Positions 11,873 through 21,499 of a DNA stretch of 64,000 bases are shown piece by piece. A model generated the notes under the pieces. The model saw only the letters and a program-made list of their open reading frames with translations, had not been told where the DNA came from and searched no databases. Position numbers and translations under genes: made by a program. Numbering within the stretch: position 1 is the stretch's first letter; each line of letters starts with the position of its first letter. Source of the stretch: Quercus robur (lineage: Eukaryota > Streptophyta > Magnoliopsida > Fagales > Fagaceae); contig NC_065538.1 in NCBI RefSeq assembly GCF_932294415.1, positions 13,894,330 through 13,958,329 on the forward strand, written 5' to 3'.

Positions 11873-14036
11873 AAAACAAAGGTATATCCGTAAACTTGTT
11901 TATGCTTATCTTATTTGATGTTTGATCATTTTTCTGCATTTATATTGTTGTCAAGGAGCAATAGCCTAATACAGAGGAGTGATAATCACCAGACAAAGAT
12001 CTTTCAATAATAAACATAGGGACAACACATGGGCAATTATTGTTCAACCTCACCACCATTGCCCCCAGATATTGACAGAGACGAATCAATCAAAGTTTTG
12101 GAAACCCAAATAAGCAAAAAAAATTAAAGGAAAATTTTTTACCTGCTGCTCAATTCCAGGGACTTTAAGCACTTTCTTATTCACCTCTCTTATAATGTAA
12201 GAAAAGCAGTAAAAAATTAACGTCTTAGGCAATTGTTGTCATATAATAATAGAGAAACAAGATATAATGAATGAATAAACAAGACTAAACTCCGAAAACT
12301 AACTATGTAATTCAAAAGAAACTATCCAAAGAATAATCTTTTCTCACCAATATTGCCAATGATGAATCAAGAAAACAAAACACTCAAATAGCAATGAGAT
12401 TGCCATGATAAGAAACTACACAATAAGAATCACAGTTAAGACTTACAGGTCCCTAATGGTTTGATCAAAGACCTTCTTCATAGTAGCTGATGTTCAAATA
12501 AATTTTTTCAAGTCAGGGGGTTCATTTGAACCCCCTAATATGAACCCCTAAAATGTATGTGCAGCTGCCCCTGATTACTGAACATAAGAAAACGAGTTTT
12601 ACTCACAAAAAAAGAAAATGAGTTAATTTTTGAATGCTTTCCCTAAAAACAAAAGGATGGTATAGCAAGTGTACTCTAGTCATGGCCCTTATGACCAATG
12701 AATATGCCTTTTTTAGTAGCTTTTTTGAAAAAAAAAAAAAAAAAAAACACCTGTCATTAACACGTGCAACTTTGATATTTAAATGACTAATTGTAGAGAT
12801 TTGCTGATAAGGGAACTTTATCAAAGTAAATTTGTCACTCAAAAAGGTAAGTATCTTGTCAAATATTTTGTGATAAATCTCACCATACTTTATAATTAAA
12901 TAAGATTGAACATTGAAATTTCTGTTTAGACCCCAATGTGAATTAATGAGCAAAATTATCAAATTATATTGGTGAAGTGATCCACTCAAACAATTAATTT
13001 TTAACTATAGTTAAGTAATTAACAAATCAATAAGTAATATAAAAAGCACATTAAGCATGACATAACATTTGGTGATGAAGTGGAAAATCAAAGAAGAATA
13101 TCTTTAATGGAGAAACCACTTCGGAAAGTAGATTAGAAAAGTATATTTTTACGACCTCACTCAAGCGAGAGACATGCAAAATCTCGGACCTTTAATGTTC
13201 CACTTAAGCAAGTTTACCATCTTGCTTGAGCACACCTCACATCGCACTTCATCGATCTTTTGCTCAAGCAAACCTTTTTAGTAAGCATTTCTTTGAGTAG
13301 CTCTAAATATAAATTAGAAAACTAACTAGATTTTCAAACGGATAAAATTACATCAATAAATTTGAATTTATTACCATAAAATGTTATGGAATGGATCAAC
13401 ACTAAAATCCTTACACACATGATCCTAATTCATAGTGTAATCAATAAGTTTAGTGGCACAATTTAAAAAAATATATATATTTCCACAGCTGTTAATATAG
13501 TCTATTATAATCGGTTCATAAGAAAATAGTATCAATGATGAGTTCATGTGAAATTAAAAAATGATTACTTGTATGCTTAATGTGGATTATGGACATATAT
13601 AGAGAGGTGATCAAAAAGATACTGTTGTGGTGTTGATCACAAGGTTTAGATATTTCAATTAATAAATTTCTCCTTTGAAAAAAAAAAAAACATCTCATAA
13701 TAAATAAGTTCTTTAATCATAATAAGAAGATTCCTTTATAATGATTCTTGATGGCATATTATGAATGCAAGATTTTAAAGAACATGTTTATTACTATCAT
13801 GTTTAAATTGACTGCCCTTTGAGTGAGTTAAGTTGAAATCATGCTTGGTCATCTTGAATTTTTATGTTTAGTAACAAAAATATATAACATTTCTCTCATA
13901 TGAGGTACATCCTCATTAGTATGTTGATCATTCATTACATCCTTAATTTTTTTTTTTTTTTTACATCATCTCTATTTTGAAAATAAATGATAGGTGAAAG
14001 TTATAATAAATTTATGTTCAATTTTTTCTAGGGATA
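11873..14036 (+). other. MULE interior upstream of transposase
   Basis: AT-rich with no coding region recognised. Holds a perfect 22-bp palindrome with 10-bp arms (AGGGGGTTCA / TGAACCCCCT) at 12515-12536. A short poly(A) insert at about 12601-12610 lies between near-identical copies of GAAAA(C/T)GAGTT. The sequence just before 14037 (TTTTTTCTAG) looks like a splice acceptor, so a 5' untranslated exon may lie in this stretch. Confidence 0.5.
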
Positions 14037-16636
14037 ATGATGGGAATACATGTTCCTTCTCATGTGCCCATGGAATCTACCCCATTTAAAGGGATGGAAT
14101 TTGAAGCGGATGAGATTGCATATGGTTTTTATAATGAATATGGCTGAAAGGCTGGTTTTAGTATTAGAAAAGAGTATGTAAATAAATGTAAAAAGACTGG
14201 TGTGGTTACTTCAAGAAGATTTGTGTGTGCAAAGGAGGGAGTTCGAGGCAAAGACAAGAGAGATCAGAATGTAAAGAATCCACGAGCAAAAACAAGATGT
14301 GGTTGTGAAGCACGTTTGGTTATTGTACTTAATCGAGATAGTAAAAAATATGTGGTGAGTGAATTTATTGCTGAGCATAACCATTATCTCCACCTTCCAT
14401 CAACTGTGCACATGATGCCATCACAACAGAAAGTGGATGCAACTCATGCTATTGAAATTGATTTGGCACATGAATCGGGATTAAGACTAAAGCAATCTTA
14501 TGAGCTTCTTAGTAAGCAAGTTGGTGGATATGAAAATCTTGGTTTTACCAAGCAAAATCATAAAAACTACTTACGTAGTAAGCGATAGAGAGACATGGAG
14601 CATGGGGCAGCTGCTAGCTTGGGAAGATATTTTAGTCGTCAACTTAAGGAAAATCCTTCATATTATTTTGCTACTCAATTGGACTGTGAAGAGTTGATTA
14701 CTAATATCTTTTGGGGCGATGCAAGAATGATCATTGACTATAGCCACTTCGGTGATGTAATAACGTTTAATACAACGTATAGCACAAATAGAGATGCAAG
14801 GCCACTTGGAGTATTTTTGGGTCTCAATCACCATAGAGAAACTGTTGTATTTGGAGGTGCACTTTTATATAATGAAACGATTGAGTCTTTTGTATGGTTA
14901 TTTGAGACTTTCTTAGAAGCAATGTCTGAAAAAAAGCCAATCACTATTTTCACAGATCAAGATGCAGCAATGTCAGCTGCAATAAAAGTAGTCATGCCTG
15001 AGACATATCATGCATTGTGTAGTTGACATATGTGGCAGAATGCTGAGAAACACTTGGGTCATTTACTAAAAACTGAGCCTCAATTTAACGCTGATTTCTT
15101 AGCATGTATCTATGAGTATAACGGTGAAGATGAATTTCTTACAGCTTGGAATGAAATGCTAGATAAGTACAATGTTCGTGAAAATAAATGGCTAATTGAT
15201 CTATTTAAATTGAAGGAAAAATGGGCCCAAGCATATGTTAAGAGAACTTTCACTGCAGGAATGAAGACAACCCAGCTTAGTGAGAGTTTCAATACTGACT
15301 TGAAGGATTGCTTGCGTACTGATCTTAATATAGTAGAGTTTTTCACTCATTTTGAAACAATTGTCAATCAAAAGCGGGATAAGGAGTTAGAAGCAGAATA
15401 CAACTCTTGACAGAAATTTCCAAGATTAAAGCTCAAAAGCTCTCCTGTGCTTAACCAAGTAGCAACAGTGTACACACCTAAGTTGTTTGATTTATTTCAG
15501 ACAGAAGTTGAAGAGGTAATGGCACTTTCCATCCTAGAACGCAATGTGAGTCAAACACATAGTTATGTGGTTGGAGTTTTCAATCAAAATGGAAAATATG
15601 AGGTCATGTGGAATCCATTAGATAAGACTCTATCTTGTAGTTGCAGAAAGTTTGAGTCATTTGGTATTTTATGTAGGCATGGTTTGAAAGTTCTTGATGT
15701 ATTAGATATCAAGTTGATTCCTAATAGATATATCATGAAGAGGTGGAGAAGAGATGCAAAAGATGGAAGCGGAAAAAATTGCACAACACATAACATTAAC
15801 TCAGATACTCAACTGGAATATGTAGATCGATTTCGAAATTTATGTCCAAAATATATTCAATTGGTGAATGAGGCGTGTGAAACTAAAGAAGTCCATAATA
15901 TCCTAAGCTTAGCAATTGCAGATTTGAAAAAAAAACTTTGTGACCTTAGGAATTGCAAAGCTAATGTAGAAGAAGACATCATTAGGCCTTCCACTGATTT
16001 TGCAAACAAAAAAGATCAATTATGTGCTTCGATTACGATTGTACCAAAAGGGATAAAGAAAAGAGAGGTTCATCGTAATAAAAAGCGTAGGACGAAATCA
16101 TGGATAGAAAAGATGAGGAAACCAAAGGAAGGCACATCAAAGAAGCAAACAAAGAAAAGAAAAGTGCAGGAGGTAATCTTCAATTATCCTTATTTTCACC
16201 ATTCTGTTTTATTTTTACACATTAATATAGTATATTATTATTGTTGCTAAACTAGTACAATTTTTACAGGAAATATATGCACATGACGTCATGGCACAAA
16301 AGGAAACTGAGGATATATTTTCTGGAAATATTACTAGTTTTACACAACTTTTAATGGTAAAGATATTTACAATTATATATTTTATTTTGATATTAATAAT
16401 AGTTTAGATGCATGATTTGATAATTTTAATACTAAGCTTGTGATATGTGTAATGTGTAATTGGATTTTTTGTAGTCGGTTTCTACAAGTTCTGCAGTACA
16501 TCAAGGAGGCTCATCTGCAAGTGTTGCATTAGCATCACATTTAGAGAGTACATCAAGTGTTGTAGGCTCCAACGACAAAATTAATGGCGCTGGAGGTCTC
16601 TTGACTCAAGAAAGTGTTGCAAGTGGAGGTCTCTAG
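14037..16636 (+). pseudogene. FAR1/FHY3-like MULE transposase, four in-frame stops
   Basis: Coding exons 14037-16172, 16270-16356 and 16475-16636 (stop TAG) join in phase 0 with GT-AG borders, giving 794 codons. Order: FAR1/WRKY-GCM1-type DNA-binding domain (FVCAKEG, RCGCEA, EHNHYL), then MULE transposase core (FGDVITFNTTY, TDQDAAM, LSESFN), then SWIM finger (CSCRKF...CRH). Stops interrupt at codons 37 (14145 TGA), 184 (14586 TAG), 330 (15024 TGA) and 458 (15408 TGA), with no frameshift anywhere. Each stop is one transition from the residue I expect from the family (CGA, CAG, TGG, CGA). The first catalytic position, usually FDTTY, reads FNTTY. Lying inside TIRs with a 9-bp duplication, it is the element's own transposase rather than a host FRS gene. 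Confidence 0.85.
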
Positions 16637-16819
16637 TTTAGGATCATGTTTTATAATCTAGGATGCATGTCCAGATTAAGTGTTCTTGATTTGTAATTTT
16701 CCTAGTTTAGGACTGGAGTTTTGATGGTCCAAAATTTAGTCATATTCAAAATGTTTAGATTTTTTATTATTTGGAAAGAATACTTAATTTGCATGTCAGA
16801 TGTATCTTTGCAAGGTGTT

Positions 16820-17720
16820 AATTTCTGCATAATTATTTGTTGCTGCAAAAATTGTTACTATTTCTGCATAATTTCTGCATAAGTACTGTTACTTTTACTG
16901 CATAATTACTGTTAAAGTTACTGCATAATTGATGTTACTATTACTGCATAATTGATGTTACTGCATAGGTCTGGTATTGCATGGCATAAATATGTTTTTC
17001 TGCATAATTGTTATGCTAGGCAAGAGTTGTTTTTACTGCATAATTACTGTTAAAGTTACTGCATAATTACTATTACTTTTACTGTATAATTACTGTTAAA
17101 GTTACTGCATAATTAATATTACTGTTACTGCATAATGTTGAAGTTACTGCATAATTGATGTTACTGTTACTGCATAATTGATGTTACTGCATAGGTCTAG
17201 TATTGCATGGCATAAATATGTTTTTCTGCATAATTGTTATGCTAGGCAAGAGTTGTTTTTACTGCATAATTACTGTTAAAAGTTACTGCATAATTACTGT
17301 TACTTTACTGCATAATTACTGTTAAAGTTACTGCATAATTAATATTACTGTTACTGCATAATGTTGAAGTTACTGCATAATTGATGTTACTGTTACTGCA
17401 TAATTGATGTTACTGCATGGCATAAATATGTTTTTCTGCATAATTGTTATGCTAGGCAAGAGTTGTTTTTACTGCATAATTACTGTTAAAAGTTACTGCA
17501 TAATTACTGTTACTTTTACTGCATAATTATTGTTAAAGTTTTTGCATAATTACTGTTAAAATTATTGCATAATTATGTTACTGTTACTGCATAATTGATG
17601 TTACTGTTACTGCATAATTCATGTTACTGCATAGGTCTGGTATTGCATGGCATAAATATGTTTTTTTACATAATTGTTATGCTAGGCAAGAGTTGTTTTC
17701 ATATGTAAGTGTTGCTGTGA
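16820..17720 (+). repeat. Minisatellite with higher-order structure
   Basis: The basic unit is about 20-23 bp around TTACTGCATAATTACTGTTA. Groups of units form a longer repeat marked by GCATGGCATAAATATG and ATGCTAGGCAAGAGTTG, with markers at 16981, 17207, 17417 and 17647. The spacings of 226, 210 and 230 bp define the higher-order unit; the 210-bp one lacks a 16-bp piece. Only the MULE interior carries it in this window. It begins about 180 bp after the transposase stop. Confidence 0.85.
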
Positions 17721-18049
17721 GGAGAAAAAATTTATACAAATATGACAAGTTTTGAGCTGTATGCATGTTAATTGGTGTGTCAATTTTTCTTTTGCATGAG
17801 TTTTACAATCCTTATCTGCATGAGTTTTACTATCCTTTTCCTCTTCTTATAAACACTCCACATAACCAACTGACTACTTGTGCACACCCACATGCAGAGT
17901 CCCCTACACACCCTTACACACAGTGGCTTTACCCGCACCACCTATGCAGCACACCCTTACACCTACTTAAAAATATCTACAAATACCAATAGCCCACAAC
18001 TATCAAAATCTTTACTTACAAATATCTGTAAATATCCACATTCCACCTG

Positions 18050-18160
18050 TCACAATCCTTACAATTAAAATTCAATCCTTAAATTCAATCCTTACAATAA
18101 CAACTATCACAATCCTTACAATCAAAATTCAATCCTTACAATCCTTACAATAACAAATGT
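18050..18160 (+). repeat. Short tandem repeats of CAATCCTTA
   Basis: CAATCCTTACAAT-type units, some extended with AAAATT, recur about eight times. Low-complexity sequence between the minisatellite and the captured gene fragment. Confidence 0.6.
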
Positions 18161-18393
18161 CACAATACTACTTTTGAAGACTCTAGGCCATTATGTGCAG
18201 GGCATGGTGCAGCTAATGCACTGTGAAGCTGTGAATAGCATTCTTCATTCAGTTTGCCATCTTTTACAATCTTACGATGAATAGACATTTTGAACTTTCC
18301 TTCTTCATCGAGTTTCCCTACCCCTCTTGTCTTTAAGTGTCCATTTTCTGGCTTGCAATCAATTGTTACTCGAAGCCCTACACCATGATGCAC
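18160..18393 (-). pseudogene. Captured fragment of proline-rich protein (Ole e 1-like domain)
   Basis: The minus-strand frame (77 aa) reads GVGLRVTIDCKPENGH, GVGKLDEEGKFK, EECYSQLHSA, APCPAHNGLESSKVV. From memory this matches the N-terminal Pollen Ole e 1/extensin-like domain of plant PRP2/PRP4-type cell-wall proline-rich proteins, including the conserved Cys positions. It has no signal peptide and no proline-rich tail. It lies antisense to the transposase within the MULE TIRs, so transposon capture (Pack-MULE style) is the simplest reading. The fragment frame is open, so a read-through product is conceivable but unlikely to be functional. Confidence 0.7.
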
Positions 18394-18653
18394 AAAATTA
18401 TTGTTACTTGTTTTTCAATATTGTTTGTATATGGCATCATTAATCATATGCAAGAAAAAAGAACAATGCACCGATCACGAGTAGAATAAAAAAGAAACAA
18501 TGCATCAACCCTGAACACTTCAGTATTTATGACAGTTCCAAAAAAGAAAACCATACCTGTAAAGGCATGTTTAGTCTTAATGTTACTCTGCTCACAGTCT
18601 GCACAAGCAGCTAGACTATAAACACTTAAACTCATCATACTATCATACACATG

Positions 18654-18700
<47 letters not shown>

Positions 18701-20080
18701 AGATCAAGAAATACTCCAATTTGGACAAAAAAAAAAAAAAAAAATCCTAACTTTTGAGGAATTCATTTCAAATGTCTGCTAGAGCAAATACTCGCTCACC
18801 ATTAAGCAATTAAAAAAATCATTATTTGAAGTAATTTTCGGTTTATAGCTAATCAAGAAAAACATGGAACATGAATTAGAAAAATTCATGAATTAGTTTG
18901 ACAATGGTAAAACGCATTCATCAACTTAAAGATTATGATGAATATATAACAACTTTAAATCAGCAAAGCAAAACTTCACAAAAGTTTGGGATTTAGTCCT
19001 CTCATGGTGAAAAATGACAAAAGATATATGCTTGTTTATTTAAAAGGAAAACAAGTAGGTAAACCACCATATATACATACAGATTCTGTTAACAAGAAAA
19101 CAAGAGACATATAGCTATTAATCCATCTAAGCTTTGGCCACAATAAATGGGGAAAATTCATAAAACAAACTCTTGTTCATAAGCTCATTTGTGCCTAAAT
19201 TTAAATGCAATCTCTGCTTTATTGTATAGATCAGTACCATATTTGTATAACTTAGAAATGCCCAATTAGAATTAGAGTTCATAAATCAGTAACATATCCG
19301 TATAACATTGAAATGCCCAAGAATTAAAGTTCATCTAGAAATATTTGAAGATTTATTAAAAGAAAAAACATTTCACCAAATTTTCAAACATTCTTTTGAA
19401 CCAAAAACCCAGAATGTTTGAGGGAGGCCTTAACATATAAAAATCTAAATTGACTACTTAAAATTTGGGCTAAACTTGTTAAGTATGATTGGTAACAATT
19501 CAAGCAAGCAAAAATTTTCCCCTCAAGTTAGCCTATCAAGAGCCACAGTTTATAGCTTTAAAATGAACTACAACATGCAAAATACCCATCTGCAATTTAG
19601 GAAAATAATAGGTACCTAAGAAAAATTAGGACAAAAAGAGAAATTTCATAATAATTTTTTTAGCATATACCAAGCAACACAATTACTTTACTGATGTCAA
19701 AGACAACAACACACAACAACTACAAGCAAGCCACTTTCCCTTCAATCACAGCACATTTGGCTGTACCCAAAAACCTCCATTGTTTTATGCAGAAGGAAAC
19801 CTAGTCACTAATAAAAATTGAAACAAAATGGGGGTTTCAGTCATATCTAAAAAGCAAATAAAAAGAAGAGAAAATAAAGAGAAAAAGAAGGGTACCAGCG
19901 GCCACCAATGGTGTAAACACCGTCTATATGCACCGCCGCCAGCAGTAGGGTGGTTGCAAGATGAAGCTCGACCAAGAACAATCTGTAGCCAATAACACAA
20001 ATTCCACATTATTTTTTTCCCAAGCACAACAGGGAATTCAATTTCTTTATCAAAAGAAAACAAAATCCTAATAAAATACT
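18394..20080. other. MULE interior, no gene recognised
   Basis: AT-rich with an A46 run at 18654-18699 and a further A run near 18729. The stretch 19895-20000 is less AT-rich and might belong to a captured gene (its minus strand is open), but no family was recognised. Confidence 0.4.
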
Positions 20081-20383
20081 AAAAATTAAAAAATCTTTTT
20101 TTTTTTGTTGAGAAAATTAAAATAAGGAAAAATCAAAGAGGGAGATAGAGGAACTTCATCGGAACCACGGCCGGAATTGGTGGAGCGGAACACAGTGGCT
20201 GCTAGCGATAGCCTTGGAGATTGAGCACCAACTTCTCTCTTTCCCGATTTTCCCAAAACCCAAACCTTAACCTTCTCTGATTTGGGCCTGAACCAAATCG
20301 GCAAGGTTGGCTCACCGCAACCACCACCTCCGATGGTGGCTTCTTCTCTCCTTCGACCAAAATCTCTTTCTCTGTCTCTCAAT

Positions 20384-20636
20384 CTCATTTCCCTCCCGAT
20401 TTTCTCCAAACCCAAACCCTAACCTTCTCTGATTTGGGTCTAAAAAGCATCAATGTCTCTCTCTACACCCGATTCTCTCCAAACCCCAACCCTTACTCTC
20501 TCTCTGATCTGGATTTAAAGAGGACAAACCCGAACCCTAACCTTCTCTGATTTGGGTCTGAAAAGCGTCTCTCTCTACACCCGATTCTCTCCAAACCCCA
20601 ACCCTTACTCTCTCTTTGATCTGGGTTTAAAGAGGA
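20384..20636 (+). repeat. Tandem duplication containing AACCCTAACC blocks
   Basis: A unit of about 110-118 bp occurs twice. Each holds AACCCTAACCTTCTCTGATT, ACACCCGATTCTCTCC, CCCCAACCCTTACTCTC and TTTAAAGAGGA. A third, diverged start of the unit lies at 20242-20300. AACCCTAA resembles the plant telomere/telo-box motif, which also occurs in promoters, so this may be part of a captured promoter or 5'UTR. Confidence 0.65.
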
Positions 20637-20800
20637 TGCGTGTATGGGTGTCGGGATCTCTGGTGAGCTAATTTTTTCCTTTGATTTTGCTGATGGGTTT
20701 GAGTTGAGTATCCTAGAAGTGGGAGGTTGAGAGAGTTTGAAATTTGAGAGAGAGAGAGTTTGAACAGTTGGTAAGGGTTAAGAGTTTAACTTGAGTTTTT

Positions 20801-20976
20801 TTTGTTCGGTTGAGTTAAACCCCAGTTAAGTCAACTGAACTCCAATTAAGTGTGGTGACACATTTTAAATGATGTGTCCAATTTTTGAGCGTGGATCATT
20901 TTGGACTCAATCCCCACCGTGAACTGGAGCCTCTCCATTTCAAAGGGAAATGGAGGGGATCCATTTCCCTATTTCC
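20801..20976 (-). repeat. MULE right terminal inverted repeat
   Basis: Reverse complement begins GGAAATAGGGAAATGG and contains GGAGAGGCTCCAGTTCACGG, matching the left TIR. It is followed directly by the second copy of the 9-bp duplication. Confidence 0.8.
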
Positions 20977-21099
20977 GATGCCTCCATCTTGTACAGAGCA
21001 AGTTTGCTCCTAGTGTATAGTTTGCTTTGTTTTGAATAAAAAATTTCTGCCGTTTAAAATATAAATACGGTGAGAAACGTGGGGCATAAGGCCCATTTT

Positions 21100-21499
21100 G
21101 TGATTGCTTAATACCATTTGTTTTCTCGATCTTGGGCTTTTAGGCATTTGTTTCTCTTCATATATTTCAGCCTACGTAAAACTATACTTGTTTGTGGTTA
21201 TAGTCCATTTAGATTTATGGGGAATTTAGCCCAGCTGAATTGCACATTGCAGATCGTGATGTCCAACTTAAGGATCATGGATTTCAAACTTACTTGTGGC
21301 CTTGTGGGGTACCTCATCTTCATAAGGCCCATTTGTGATAGGTCCATTCTCTTTTTTCTCTCTTGGGCTTTCGGGCCTTTGTTTTTCTTCATATATATAT
21401 ATACATACATACATTTACTTTACCCATTTCGGCTTTCTTCACAAAAGCAATAGATTCAAACCAAAACCATTCCTTCTCTATTCTCCATTTCCCTCCAAA
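21100..21499 (+). promoter_or_regulatory. Promoter and 5'UTR of copy 2, shared with copy 3
   Basis: Blocks CTTGGGCTTT(T/C)(A/G)GGC, CTTCATATATATATATA, TTCACA(A/G)AAGCAAT(T)AGATTCAAACC and CCCTCCAAAATGAA occur in the same order before the copy 3 start (30150-30299). The AT stretch at 21390-21403 is the likely TATA region. The CTTGGGCTTT block is present twice here (near 21130 and 21360), so the promoter itself has an internal duplication. Confidence 0.5.

Larger units (their letters stand above)
11337..20976 (+). mobile_element. 9640-bp Mutator-like element (MULE) with FAR1-type transposase and captured gene fragment
   Basis: Flanked by a perfect 9-bp duplication GATGCCTCC (11328-11336 and 20977-20985), the size expected for MULEs. 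Long terminal inverted repeats share the blocks GGAGAGGCTCCAGTTCACGG and CACATCATTTAAAATG. Inside are a FAR1/MuDR transposase gene (14037-16636), a higher-order minisatellite, an antisense proline-rich-protein fragment (18160-18393), and a GC-rich block with telomere-like tandem repeats. The element sits in the LINE 3' end. The transposase is broken, so the element is no longer autonomous. Confidence 0.85.
5385..21060 (+). mobile_element. 5'-truncated LINE (L1-type), interrupted by two later insertions
   Basis: Three separated segments form one element: reverse transcriptase (5385-6893), zf-RVT plus RNase H-like region (9957-11336), and a 3' untranslated tail (20977 to about 21060). The gaps are an LTR-type insertion (6894-9956, flanked by GCCAT) and a MULE (11337-20976, flanked by GATGCCTCC). 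Deleting the first with one GCCAT copy gives the continuous translation ILIKAIIHAIPTYAMS, a standard LINE motif. Deleting the second joins FQLVRCL to the downstream tail. The endonuclease domain is absent. Tail boundary is approximate. Confidence 0.85.

Noticed and set aside
14202-16250. Functional host FAR1/FHY3 gene, annotated as several short ORFs
   Set aside because: All pieces lie in one frame separated by stops, and the gene sits between MULE terminal inverted repeats with a 9-bp duplication.
17765-18068. Pro/His-rich ORFs at 17.8-18.1 kb
   Set aside because: Low-complexity CA-rich sequence between two repeats; no family similarity.
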